In this document: positions 1-6,470 of the stretch, in pieces
Layout of the letters: each line of letters starts with the position of its first letter
How positions within the stretch are numbered: the stretch's first letter is position 1
From: Caulobacterales bacterium
GTDB lineage: Bacteria > Pseudomonadota > Alphaproteobacteria > Caulobacterales > Caulobacteraceae
DNA: 9,709 nt
Direction: 5' to 3'
NCBI GenBank assembly: GCA_947480815.1
Contig: CANKEA010000031.1
Location: forward strand, 1 to 9,709
The notes under the pieces: generated by a model
What the model was told of the DNA's origin: nothing
Database searches by the model: none
The model's input: only the letters and a program-made list of their open reading frames with translations
Program-made: the position numbers and the translations under genes

Positions 1-39
1 GCAGAGGAATAGGCTTGCGGTCAGGGGTGCCGCCTATGG

Positions 40-71
40 AAAACCCCCCGCCGGGTTGCGACGGGGGGTTT
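40..71 (-). terminator. Intrinsic terminator of the tRNA-Ala gene
   Basis: A perfect inverted repeat pairs CCCCCCG (44-50) with CGGGGGG (62-68) around an 11-nt loop. Read on the minus strand the stem is followed by TTTT (complement of 40-43), the form of a Rho-independent terminator. It begins one nucleotide after the CCA end of the tRNA gene at 73. Three T residues follow the stem on the plus strand as well, so weak bidirectional activity is possible for whatever lies left of the window. Positions 1-39 show no recognisable feature. Confidence 0.8.
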
Positions 72-72
72 A

Positions 73-148
73 TGGTGGAGCTAAGCGGAGTCGAACCGCT
101 GACCTCTTGAATGCCATTCAAGCGCTCTACCAGCTGAGCTATAGCCCC
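73..148 (-). tRNA. tRNA-Ala (anticodon GGC)
   Basis: The reverse complement folds as a complete 76-nt tRNA. The 7-bp acceptor stem pairs GGGGCTA with TAGCTCC and contains the G3:U70 wobble that is the main alanyl-tRNA synthetase identity element. The D arm contains AGCTCAGCTGGTAGAGC, the anticodon stem pairs CTTGA with TCAAG, and the loop ATGGCAT carries anticodon GGC, which reads GCC/GCU codons. The T arm contains GGTTCGACTCC, and CCA is encoded in the DNA. GCC is abundant in the neighbouring genes, so this is probably a heavily used isoacceptor. The gene is convergent with nothing visible and lies downstream of the TIGR02300-family gene on the same strand, which might contribute read-through transcription. 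No convincing dedicated promoter was found in 149-261. Confidence 0.98.
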
Positions 149-183
149 AAGCTTAAGGCCTGGTCTGTTCTTCCGATAAGTCG

Positions 184-257
184 GGGCCGTATCGGACGGC
201 GCGAAACCTATGGCGCCGCCCTTCCCCAATCAAGCCCTATTGGACCCGATACGGCCC
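184..257 (-). other. Predicted three-way-junction structured element
   Basis: A perfect 12-bp inverted repeat (184-195 GGGCCGTATCGG with 246-257 CCGATACGGCCC) closes a 74-nt segment. Two further perfect hairpins nest inside it: CGGCGC 197-202 with GCGCCG 213-218 (10-nt loop), and CCAAT 226-230 with ATTGG 239-243 (8-nt loop). Together they form a compact three-way junction. It starts four nucleotides after the stop codon of the minus-strand TIGR02300-family gene and ends 35 nt before the 5' end of tRNA-Ala. No U-run follows, so it is not a standard intrinsic terminator. It could be a 3' UTR structure, an RNase processing site, a small RNA, or a protein-binding DNA palindrome. The pairing is directly visible; strand and role are inference. 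Confidence 0.5.
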
Positions 258-261
258 GCGA

Positions 262-729
262 CTAATCTTCCTTGCCTTCGCCGGGCAGCCCTTCGATATC
301 GCCCTCGTCGAAATCGTCATCGTCGTCGATGAAGGGCAGGCCTTCAGCCTCTTCCTCGACTAGTTCTTCTTCCTCGGCGAAGTCTACGCCCAGCGCTCCG
401 GCCGGAGCGCTGGGGGCACCCGGATCACCCACAGCGTCGTCGTCCGGTTCCACCGGATCGAGAACGGCTTCAGCGTCGATTTCCGGGGTGTCGTCCACCT
501 CGTCCTCGAATCCTTCGGCGTCCGGCTCCTTGGCCTTCACCGCGGGTTCGTCATCTTCGTAGTCTGGCACAGCGCCCGAGCGAGCGCGCACACGGCGCGA
601 ACGCAGGGCTTCCTCAGGGTCGAAACTCTCCCCACACTTGGGGCAGACCGCCGGGCGTCGGCCCAAGTCATAGAATTTCGATCCGCAGGAGGGGCAGAGC
701 TGTTTGGCGCCGAGTTCAGGGCTGGCCAA
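262..729 (-). CDS. TIGR02300 (FYDLN_acid) family zinc-ribbon protein
   Basis: This 155-residue protein has an N-terminal zinc-ribbon-like module with CPSC (Cys12, Cys15) and CPKC (Cys29, Cys32). Between them lies [12 protein letters not shown], matching the alphaproteobacterial family named for a conserved FYDLN motif; Asn is Gly here. A basic patch RSRRVRAR (43-50) follows, then about 100 residues dominated by Asp and Glu, including DDDDD near 135-139. There is no signal peptide or membrane segment, so it should be cytoplasmic. The family's function is unknown; the zinc ribbon plus polyacidic tail suggests binding to nucleic acid or to a basic protein, but this is inference. The start is TTG (727-729), preceded by AAGGAA at good spacing; the N-terminus MASPELG resembles the MAKPELG start remembered for relatives, supporting it. 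The gene is divergent from aroA, 119 bp away. Confidence is high for the family, low for any role. Confidence 0.9.
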   Translation of the reverse strand: MASPELGAKQLCPSCGSKFYDLGRRPAVCPKCGESFDPEEALRSRRVRARSGAVPDYEDDEPAVKAKEPDAEGFEDEVDDTPEIDAEAVLDPVEPDDDAVGDPGAPSAPAGALGVDFAEEEELVEEEAEGLPFIDDDDDFDEGDIEGLPGEGKED

Positions 730-788
730 TTGGCGTTCCTTGCAGGCTAAATGTTAAGCGGCGGCTCCCTTGCCACGCGGCGAAGGCG

Positions 789-817
789 CTGTCAAAAGCC
801 AAACCCTGCGCTAAAAA
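789..817 (+). promoter_or_regulatory. Candidate aroA promoter
   Basis: CTGTCA (789-794) is separated by 17 bp from TAAAAA (812-817). Each hexamer matches four of six bases of the sigma70 consensus. The -10 region reads GCTAAAAA, matching seven of eight positions of the GCTANAWC element described for Caulobacter housekeeping promoters (from memory). Transcription would start near 824, giving a leader of about 25 nt containing the AGGAGG Shine-Dalgarno site of aroA at 833-838. This is the best promoter match in the 119-bp divergent gap, but it is judged by eye only. Confidence 0.4.
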
Positions 818-848
818 AGATTTACCCACGGCAGGAGGCCGACAGTCC

Positions 849-2201
849 ATGGATGGGCCGCATCCAATATCATCCCACCCGACCGGCCTCGCTCGTCTGA
901 GCGCCGCCCGCAGCGGCCCCCTGAGTGGCATTGCGCGCGCGCCGGGGGACAAGTCGATCTCGCACCGCTCGCTGATGTTGGGTGCCCTGGCCAGCGGCAC
1001 CACAACGGTTGAGGGCCTGCTCGAGAGTGATGACGTGGCGCGCACCGCCGCCGCCATGGCCGCTTTTGGGGCGCTGGTAGAGCATCAGGGCCCGGGGCGC
1101 TGGCGTATCAAAGGCAATGGCGGCTTTCGCGAACCGTCCGACGTGATTGACTGTGGCAACGCTGGCACGGCGGTTCGACTGATCATGGGTTGCGCGGCCG
1201 GCTTTCCGCTAACCGTAAGCTTCACCGGCGACCAGTCGCTGCGCGGCCGGCCGATGGGGCGCGTGCTGGAGCCCCTGGCGCGCATGGGCGCGACCTGGCT
1301 GGGACGCGATGGCGGGCGCCTGCCCTTGACGCTGAAGGGCGGCAATCTGCGTGGCATCGAATACAGGCTTCCCGTGGCCTCCGCTCAGGTGAAATCGGCA
1401 GTGCTCCTGGCAGGACTGCATGCCGAGGGCGGGGTCACGGTGATCGAGCCCGCGCTGTCGCGCGACCACACCGAACGTATGCTGAGCGCTTTTGGCGTCT
1501 CTTTGCGCTTCACGCCCGAAGGTCACGGGCGGCGTATCGCGCTTGCTCCGGGCCAAAAACTGACTGGAACCCATGTGGCGGTGCCGGGCGATCCGTCATC
1601 GGCGGCCTTCCCGCTGGCGGCAGCCTTGGTCGTATCGGGCAGTCAGGTGATGGTTGAGAACGTGCTGCTTAATCCGAGCCGCATCGGCCTGTTCGAAACC
1701 CTCAAAGAGATGGGTGCGGACCTAACGATCTCGAACCGCCGCGACGCCGGTGGCGAGCCCGTCGGAGATGTGACCGCTCGCTTTGGGGCCTTGAAAGGCG
1801 TGGAGGTTCCGCCCGAACGCGCGCCCTCGATGATCGACGAATATCCGGTATTGGCCGCCATCGCCGCCTTTGCTGAGGGCAAGACCGTGATGCGCGGCAT
1901 CGGCGAGATGCGCGTCAAGGAAAGTGACCGCATCGCCCTGATGGCCCGCGCCCTGACCGATAACGGCGTGGACGTCGAAGAAGAGCCTGAGGGCATGATC
2001 GTGCGCGGGACCGGCGTCCCACCGCGAGGTGGTGCCAGCGTTACCACCCACGGCGACCATCGTATCGCCATGAGCAACCTGATCCTGGGCCTGGGTGCGG
2101 AGCAGAGTGTGACGGTTGACGAACCCGGCATGATTGCCACCAGCTTCCCTAGCTTTGTCGAGATGATGCGCCGGCTCGGTGCCCCGATCTGGGATATCTG
2201 A
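849..2201 (+). CDS. aroA: 3-phosphoshikimate 1-carboxyvinyltransferase (EPSP synthase), class II-like
   Basis: It transfers enolpyruvate from PEP to shikimate-3-phosphate, the sixth step of the shikimate pathway in the cytosol, supplying chorismate for Trp, Phe, Tyr and folate. The 450-residue protein closely resembles the Agrobacterium CP4 class II enzyme. Visible motifs are PGDKSISHR (32-40, catalytic Lys35), [10 protein letters not shown] (102-111), RPMGRVL (134-140), SAQVKSA (178-184), SRDHTE (204-209), PGDPSSAAF (246-254), APSMIDEYP (325-333, Asp330) and RVKESDR (355-361, Glu358), then HGDHRIAMS near the end. The position equivalent to CP4 Ala100 is Gly106, and the CP4 NPTR motif is NPSR at 275-278. 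The start ATG has a strong AGGAGG 10 nt upstream. Length is normal for the family. The next gene on the same strand is cmk, after a 139-bp gap holding a palindromic repeat. Confidence 0.98.
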   Translation: MDGPHPISSHPTGLARLSAARSGPLSGIARAPGDKSISHRSLMLGALASGTTTVEGLLESDDVARTAAAMAAFGALVEHQGPGRWRIKGNGGFREPSDVIDCGNAGTAVRLIMGCAAGFPLTVSFTGDQSLRGRPMGRVLEPLARMGATWLGRDGGRLPLTLKGGNLRGIEYRLPVASAQVKSAVLLAGLHAEGGVTVIEPALSRDHTERMLSAFGVSLRFTPEGHGRRIALAPGQKLTGTHVAVPGDPSSAAFPLAAALVVSGSQVMVENVLLNPSRIGLFETLKEMGADLTISNRRDAGGEPVGDVTARFGALKGVEVPPERAPSMIDEYPVLAAIAAFAEGKTVMRGIGEMRVKESDRIALMARALTDNGVDVEEEPEGMIVRGTGVPPRGGASVTTHGDHRIAMSNLILGLGAEQSVTVDEPGMIATSFPSFVEMMRRLGAPIWDI

Positions 2202-2231
2202 GTTTGCCGCTAAAGCCCACAAACCTGATCT

Positions 2232-2333
2232 GTCATCCTGGCCGCAGCGAAGCAGAGCGCCGCGACTCAGACGGCGGTGCGCTGGCCCCTGGGTCTAGGT
2301 TCGGCGCGGCTGGTGCCGCTGGGCTGGGATGAC
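2232..2333. repeat. Imperfect palindromic intergenic repeat (REP-like) between aroA and cmk
   Basis: The outer arms are perfect complements: GTCATCC (2232-2238) and GGATGAC (2327-2333). Inward the arms remain complementary with interruptions, including GCC, CAGCG, a CAGAGC/CAGCC-type block and AGAC, giving one long imperfect hairpin about 102 bp across. Terminal GTCATCC arms of this kind are familiar to me from dispersed intergenic palindromes in alphaproteobacterial, including caulobacterial, genomes; that link is from memory and no second copy lies in this window. The right arm ends 7 nt before the preferred cmk start codon and supplies an alternative in-frame ATG at 2329. Confidence 0.6.
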
Positions 2334-2340
2334 GGAGACC

Positions 2341-2967
2341 ATGAATTTCATCATCGCCGTCGATGGGCCCGCCGCCTCAGGCAAGGGCACGGTGGCCGGT
2401 GCCCTGGCACGGCACTACGGCCTGCCCTATCTCGACACTGGTCTGCTTTATCGTGCCGTCGGCGTGCACGCACAGGCGGCCGGTGGGCTGGACGAAGCGA
2501 CGGCCGCCGCGGTGGCCCAAGACCTGAATGCGGCCCTGCTGGATCATCCAAAGGCGCGCACCCGCGAGGCCGGGGAATGGGCCAGCCGCGTGGCCGCACA
2601 TCCGACCGTGCGCGCCGCCCTGCTTGACTATCAGCATCAGTTCGCCGGGCAGCACGGCGGGGCCGTGCTGGATGGGCGCGACATCGGCACGGTAATCGCC
2701 CCGCAGGCCCCAGCGAAACTGTTCGTCACGGCCACACCGGAGGTGCGCGCCAGTCGCCGCTGGAAACAGCTGATCGAACAGGGCGAACAGGTGAGCTACG
2801 ATGATATGCTTGCGGACATCCTGTGCCGCGACGAGCGCGACCGTGGCCGTTCCACCGCACCCCTGGTCCGCGCCGCCGACGCGGCCTTGCTCGACACCTC
2901 GGAAGTGACTATAGAGCTCGCCTTCCGCGAGGCCCGCCGCCTCGTCGAGGAGGCGTTGGGCCGTTAA
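2341..2967 (+). CDS. cmk: Cytidylate (CMP/dCMP) kinase
   Basis: It phosphorylates CMP and dCMP to the diphosphates with ATP, in cytosolic pyrimidine nucleotide recycling. The 208-residue protein starts MNFIIAVDG and has the P-loop GPAASGKGT (9-17), LDTGLLYRA (31-39), LDGRDIGTV (110-118), which contacts the nucleotide, the lid-like RDERDRGRSTAPL (163-175), and the LLDTS block (183-187). It is somewhat shorter than the E. coli enzyme, as usual in this class. An ATG at 2329 would add four residues (MTET), but it lies inside the repeat arm and lacks a Shine-Dalgarno site. ATG 2341 fits the family N-terminus and has GGAG at 2334-2337, though only 3 nt away. rpsA follows 112 nt downstream, the cmk-rpsA order common in Proteobacteria. 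Confidence 0.97.
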   Translation: MNFIIAVDGPAASGKGTVAGALARHYGLPYLDTGLLYRAVGVHAQAAGGLDEATAAAVAQDLNAALLDHPKARTREAGEWASRVAAHPTVRAALLDYQHQFAGQHGGAVLDGRDIGTVIAPQAPAKLFVTATPEVRASRRWKQLIEQGEQVSYDDMLADILCRDERDRGRSTAPLVRAADAALLDTSEVTIELAFREARRLVEEALGR

Positions 2968-3079
2968 GGCCTAAATCCAAGCGCCTTCCTGCGAACGCCG
3001 CGGCCGATGCGAACTTCCCCCTTGAATCCGAACGGCGCGTGGACTCCTTCCTGCGCCTCCAACCCTTTGAAAGACACCT
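2968..3079 (+). promoter_or_regulatory. rpsA leader region
   Basis: This 112-bp gap between the cmk stop and the rpsA start holds a -10-like CCTAAATC (2970-2977), seven of eight matches to the Caulobacter GCTANAWC element, but with no -35 at proper spacing. CCTTCCTGCG is repeated directly at 2984-2993 and 3046-3055. The rpsA ribosome site is a weak GAAAGA (3069-3074). Weak Shine-Dalgarno sites and structured leaders are typical of rpsA, where S1 represses its own translation in E. coli; whether that holds here is inference. An rpsA-specific promoter remains unproven. Confidence 0.35.
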
Positions 3080-4786
3080 ATGGCTGACAAGCTCAACCCG
3101 TCTCGTGACGATTTCGCCGCCCTGCTTGAAGAAACCCTGGGAGGCCGCGACTTCGCCGAAGGCACCGTGGTTCAAGGCAAGGTCGTGGCGATCGAAAAAG
3201 ACTTCGCCATCATCGACGTCGGTCTGAAGACCGAAGGCCGCATTCCGGTGAAGGAATGGGATGCCACGGAGGACGGCAAGCCCGGCGTGAAGGTTGGCGA
3301 TACAGTCGAGGTGTTCCTGGAGCGTCTCGAAAACGCCCTGGGCGAAGCGGTCATCAGCCGCGAGAAGGCCAAGCGCGAAGAAGCCTGGACCCGCCTGGAA
3401 GGCGTCTATGCCAAGAACGAGCCGGTGATCGGCTCCATAGTCGGCCGCGTGAAGGGTGGTTTCACGGTCGACCTCGGCGGTGCCAGCGCCTTCCTTCCCG
3501 GCAGCCAAGTCGACATCCGCCCGGTGCGCGATGTGGGCCCGCTCATGGGCAAGCAACAGCCGTTCGCGATCCTCAAGATGGACCGCCCGCGCGGCAATAT
3601 CGTGGTCTCGCGCCGCGCCATCTTGGAAGAAGCCCGCGCCGAACAGCGCACCGAGCTGGTGGGCCAGCTGCTCGAGGGCGAAATCCGCGAAGGCGTTGTG
3701 AAAAACATCACCGACTACGGCGCTTTCGTGGACCTGGGCGGCATCGATGGCCTGCTGCACGTCACCGATATGAGCTGGAAACGCGTCAACCACCCCAGCC
3801 AGGTTCTGGCCGTGGGCGACACCGTCACGGTGCAGATCGTCAAGATCAACCCCGACACCCAGCGCATCTCGCTCGGCATGAAGCAACTGCAGTCCGATCC
3901 GTGGGATGGTGTGGAAGCCAAGTACCCGCCGGGCGCACGCTTCACCGGCCGTATCACCAACATCACCGACTACGGCGCGTTTGTTGAGCTGGAAGCCGGC
4001 GTCGAAGGTCTGGTCCATGTCAGCGAAATGAGCTGGACCAAGAAGAACGTCCACCCAGGAAAGATCGTCTCCACCAGCCAGGAAGTCGACGTGGTGGTGC
4101 TGGATGTCGATCCGTCCAAGCGCCGCGTGTCGCTCGGCCTCAAGCAGGCCCAGCCAAACCCGTGGGAAGCGTTCATCGAAACCCATCCGGTGGGCTCGGT
4201 CGTTGAAGGCGAAGTCAAGAACGCCACCGAGTTCGGCCTGTTCATCGGCCTGGACAACGACATCGACGGTATGGTGCACCTGTCCGACCTCGACTGGAAC
4301 CAGTCGGGCGAGGAAGCCATTGCCAAGTTCCGCAAGGGCGAGATGGTCAAGGCGCAGGTTCTCGATGTCGACGTCGAGAAGGAGCGCATCAGCCTGGGCA
4401 TCAAACAGCTGTCCGGCGATCCGCTGGCGAGCGATGACACCTACCGCAAGGGCCAAACCATCACCGTGCAGGTGGTGGAAGTGACCAGCGGTGGAATCGA
4501 TGTGAAGTTCGGCGAAGATAGCGCGCCGATGACCGCCTTCATCCGCAAGACCGATCTGAGCCGCGACCGCCAGGAGCAGCGCCCAGAGCGCTTCGCCGTT
4601 GGCGACCGTATCGACGCTCAGGTGACCAACGTCGACAAGGCGGCCCGCCGGGTCTCGCTGTCGATCAAGTCGCTGGAAGTGGCCGAAGACAAGGAAGCCA
4701 TCGAGAAGTTTGGCTCCTCCGATTCGGGGGCCTCGTTGGGCGATATCCTCGGTGCCGCTCTCCGCGAGAAGGCCTCTAAGGAATAG
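3080..4786 (+). CDS. rpsA: 30S ribosomal protein S1
   Basis: S1 binds single-stranded mRNA on the small ribosomal subunit and aids initiation on messages with weak or absent Shine-Dalgarno sites. The 568-residue protein has six S1 OB-fold repeats at roughly 27-95, 113-179, 199-269, 284-355, 372-442 and 458-531. The central ones carry the canonical NITDYGAFV signature (209-217, 294-302) and [18 protein letters not shown]. Repeat 5 has NATEFGLFI. The first two are more divergent, as in all proteobacterial S1 proteins, where they bind the ribosome. The C-terminus ends with [11 protein letters not shown] (551-561), which I recall as conserved in alphaproteobacterial S1. Length is slightly above E. 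coli S1 (557). A strong terminator lies 27 nt downstream. Confidence 0.99.
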   Translation: MADKLNPSRDDFAALLEETLGGRDFAEGTVVQGKVVAIEKDFAIIDVGLKTEGRIPVKEWDATEDGKPGVKVGDTVEVFLERLENALGEAVISREKAKREEAWTRLEGVYAKNEPVIGSIVGRVKGGFTVDLGGASAFLPGSQVDIRPVRDVGPLMGKQQPFAILKMDRPRGNIVVSRRAILEEARAEQRTELVGQLLEGEIREGVVKNITDYGAFVDLGGIDGLLHVTDMSWKRVNHPSQVLAVGDTVTVQIVKINPDTQRISLGMKQLQSDPWDGVEAKYPPGARFTGRITNITDYGAFVELEAGVEGLVHVSEMSWTKKNVHPGKIVSTSQEVDVVVLDVDPSKRRVSLGLKQAQPNPWEAFIETHPVGSVVEGEVKNATEFGLFIGLDNDIDGMVHLSDLDWNQSGEEAIAKFRKGEMVKAQVLDVDVEKERISLGIKQLSGDPLASDDTYRKGQTITVQVVEVTSGGIDVKFGEDSAPMTAFIRKTDLSRDRQEQRPERFAVGDRIDAQVTNVDKAARRVSLSIKSLEVAEDKEAIEKFGSSDSGASLGDILGAALREKASKE

Positions 4787-4813
4787 TTCAAGCGCTCCAT
4801 GCGTAAGAAATAC

Positions 4814-4854
4814 AGCGGCGGCGCCCGATTTGGGCGTCGCCGTTTGCTTTTTTT
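4814..4854 (+). terminator. Intrinsic terminator of rpsA
   Basis: An 11-bp stem (4816-4826 with 4832-4842, one G:U pair) closes a 5-nt loop GATTT and is followed by TTTGCTTTTTTT. This is a textbook Rho-independent terminator, 27 nt past the rpsA stop. It implies that ihfB is transcribed mainly from its own promoter or by limited read-through. The 71 bp from here to the ihfB start show no convincing -35/-10 pair. Confidence 0.93.
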
Positions 4855-4925
4855 CATTGATCCTCTTGATGAAATCCGCTGCGTTGGGCAATGGTCGATG
4901 GCGCAACCGAGGCCTGGGGGCTTCC

Positions 4926-5213
4926 TTGATAAAGTCAAAACTGATCGCGAAGCTGGCTGCGGAAAATCCGCACCTGACTCACGGTGACATTGAGCGTGTG
5001 GTCTGCGTGATTCTGGAGCGGATGATTACCGCGCTGCAAGAGGGTGGCCGCGTGGAACTTCGCGGCTTTGGTGCCTTCTCAGTGCGCTCTCGGCCGGCCC
5101 GCAATGGACGCAATCCGCGCACGGGCGAGACCGTCCATGTGCCGGCCAAACATGTGCCCTTCTTCAAGAGCGGCAAGGAAATGCGTTCGCGTTTGAACGC
5201 TTACGACGAATAG
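4926..5213 (+). CDS. ihfB: Integration host factor subunit beta
   Basis: It is the beta half of the IHF heterodimer, which bends DNA sharply at specific sites and shapes the nucleoid, transcription and replication. The 95-residue protein, read from a TTG start as [17 protein letters not shown], shows the HU/IHF helical N-terminus, [12 protein letters not shown] (43-54), the beta-arm tip RNPRTGE (62-68) with the intercalating Pro64, and the C-terminal [14 protein letters not shown] (74-87). The TTG (4926-4928) is chosen because the family begins exactly here. It is preceded by TGGGGG at 5 nt and GAGG at 13 nt, both modest sites. An in-frame ATG at 4869 would add 19 non-conserved residues, has no ribosome site and follows closely on the rpsA terminator. 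The rpsA-ihfB order is typical. The short acidic YDE tail is unremarkable. Confidence 0.96.
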   Translation: MIKSKLIAKLAAENPHLTHGDIERVVCVILERMITALQEGGRVELRGFGAFSVRSRPARNGRNPRTGETVHVPAKHVPFFKSGKEMRSRLNAYDE

Positions 5214-5255
5214 GCCGGTTGCGGAAACGCTGCGCCGCCATAATTGAGGATGCCC

Positions 5256-5720
5256 ATGTCCGTCGTGGAGGAATTTCGCGAATTTATTTCCAAGGGCAAT
5301 GTGGTTGATCTCGCCGTTGGAGTGATCATCGGTGCCGCCTTCGGCAAGATCGTGACAAGCCTCGTTGAACAGGTGGTGATGCCGCCGATTGGCCTCGTTC
5401 TGGGTAAGGTAGACTTCTCCGACCTCAAGATCGTGCTGGCACCGGCCAATCCAGCCAAGAAGGCCGCCGAGGTGGCGATCCAGTACGGCGCTTTCATCAA
5501 CACCATCATCCAGTTCCTGGTCGTCGCGTTCGCGGTGTTCATGCTGGTCAAGCTGGTCAACGCCCTGCGCCGCCAGGATGCCGCCGAGCTGAGGCCCACA
5601 GGCGCTCCCACCACGACCCCGACTGACGCCCTGTTGATTGAGATTCGCGATGCGCTGCGGGCCTCGCCGCCAAAGGCCGCCAAGTTTCCCGCGAAGGCGC
5701 AGCCCGCTAAGACGGCCTAA
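5256..5720 (+). CDS. mscL: Large-conductance mechanosensitive channel MscL
   Basis: A pentameric inner-membrane channel that opens under membrane tension to release solutes on osmotic downshock. The 154-residue protein starts [20 protein letters not shown]; the N-terminal amphipathic helix and first membrane segment (about 15-42, [14 protein letters not shown]) are nearly identical to the E. coli protein. The second segment is about 76-100 ([19 protein letters not shown]). The cytoplasmic bundle helix LLIEIRDAL (126-134) is kept, followed by an added Lys/Ala/Pro-rich tail to 154; E. coli MscL has 136 residues. ATG 5256 has GAGGA at 5246-5250, ideal spacing; ATG 5250 would overlap that site. 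No terminator follows. Its place between ihfB and trpF is unusual, since I recall lapA or usg there in related genomes. Confidence 0.97.
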   Translation: MSVVEEFREFISKGNVVDLAVGVIIGAAFGKIVTSLVEQVVMPPIGLVLGKVDFSDLKIVLAPANPAKKAAEVAIQYGAFINTIIQFLVVAFAVFMLVKLVNALRRQDAAELRPTGAPTTTPTDALLIEIRDALRASPPKAAKFPAKAQPAKTA

Positions 5721-5755
5721 ACTCACAGCTGGCGCTTATTGTAGCGAAAGCCGCG

Positions 5756-5803
5756 ATGAAACGCGGTTGGAACTTTCCCGACGCCGCTTCACGCCCTATC
5801 TAA
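5756..5803 (+). CDS. Possible 15-codon upstream ORF before trpF, with its start in a hairpin loop
   Basis: ATG AAA CGC GGT TGG opens a short frame reading MKRGWNFPDAASRPI, ending in TAA 6 nt before the trpF start. GAAAG (5746-5750) is a possible ribosome site. The start codon sits exactly in the 6-nt loop ATGAAA of a 7-bp hairpin (5749-5755 with 5762-5768, one G:U pair). One Trp codon is too few for a classic attenuator leader peptide. It may couple translation to trpF, which has no Shine-Dalgarno site, or it may be chance. No homologue is known to me. Confidence 0.2.
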   Translation: MKRGWNFPDAASRPI

Positions 5804-5809
5804 CCCACC

Positions 5810-6448
5810 ATGACCAAAGCCAAGATTTGCGGACTATCGACAGCTGAGACTGTGGCCGCCGCTGTTGAAGGCCGAGCCGACTATATCGGTTTCAATTTCT
5901 ACTCCAAAAGCCCGCGCTATGTGACCCCCGAGCAGGCCGCCGCCCTGGTTGAACCGGCGCGCAGCAAGTGCAAGATCGTCGCGGTTGTGGTCGATCCAGA
6001 CCACCAGTGGGTGCATGACATGGTCACGATCCTGCGCCCCGACTTCGTGCAGATGCACGGTGCCGAGCCGGCCTATCGGGTCAGCGAGGTGGCCCGCTAT
6101 AGCGGCCGGCCGATCATCAAGGCCGTACCGGTCAGCATTGAGGACGACATTAAGACTGCCGACACCTTCGACGGCATGGTCGACCACCTGATGTTTGACA
6201 CCAAACCCCCCAAGGGTGCCGACATGCCCGGCGGCACCGGCCTGACCTTCGATTGGGACCTGCTGAAGAATCGCCGGTTCCAGCGGCCCTATTTCTTAGC
6301 TGGCGGCCTCGATCCCTGGAACGTAGGCGAGGCGATCGCCCGCTCCGGCGCTCCCGTGGTGGACGTTTCTTCTGGCGTCGAACGCGGCCCCGGCCTAAAG
6401 GATTCTGCTCTTATCGCGGCATTTCTAGACGCCGTGCGCCGTTCCTGA
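5810..6448 (+). CDS. trpF: Phosphoribosylanthranilate isomerase
   Basis: It catalyses the Amadori rearrangement of N-(5-phosphoribosyl)anthranilate to CdRP in tryptophan synthesis. The 212-residue TIM-barrel protein has KICGLS with the general base Cys7, [14 protein letters not shown] (25-38), VQMHG (80-84), MFDTKPPKG (128-136) with the general acid Asp130, [10 protein letters not shown] and the phosphate-binding [15 protein letters not shown] near the C-terminus. It is a monofunctional enzyme, not fused to TrpC. The 20 nt before the ATG are pyrimidine-rich (TATCTAACCCACC) with no Shine-Dalgarno site, so initiation is either SD-independent, coupled to the short upstream frame, or leaderless. 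It heads trpFBA, with trpB 22 nt downstream. TrpE, G, D and C are not in the window, as expected for the split trp genes of Alphaproteobacteria. Confidence 0.98.
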   Translation: MTKAKICGLSTAETVAAAVEGRADYIGFNFYSKSPRYVTPEQAAALVEPARSKCKIVAVVVDPDHQWVHDMVTILRPDFVQMHGAEPAYRVSEVARYSGRPIIKAVPVSIEDDIKTADTFDGMVDHLMFDTKPPKGADMPGGTGLTFDWDLLKNRRFQRPYFLAGGLDPWNVGEAIARSGAPVVDVSSGVERGPGLKDSALIAAFLDAVRRS

Positions 6449-6470
6449 CCGTTTCGCCCCAGATCGAGCC

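Noticed and set aside
205..233. TTGATT-17-TAGGTT on the minus strand as a tRNA-Ala promoter
   Set aside because: Spacing is correct but the -10 matches poorly, it sits inside the junction element and it is about 55 nt from the tRNA; too weak to call.
272..562. Ser-rich 96-codon plus-strand frame
   Set aside because: It is the antisense of the acidic tail of the TIGR02300-family protein: Asp/Glu codons read as Ser/Arg-type codons in reverse.
790..795. TTGACA on the minus strand as a -35 for the TIGR02300-family gene
   Set aside because: The hexamer is perfect, but no -10 lies 15-19 bp downstream; the nearest TAACAT is about 33 bp away.
2909..4906. 665-codon open frame on the minus strand opposite rpsA
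   Set aside because: It lies entirely opposite rpsA and its flanks; long antisense frames are expected from GC-rich codon use, the composition (His/Asp/Ala-rich) matches no family, and rpsA is unmistakable on the plus strand.
4869..5213. ATG 4869 as the ihfB start
   Set aside because: It adds 19 residues unlike any IHF beta protein, has no Shine-Dalgarno site and lies just after the rpsA terminator; TTG 4926 matches the family N-terminus.
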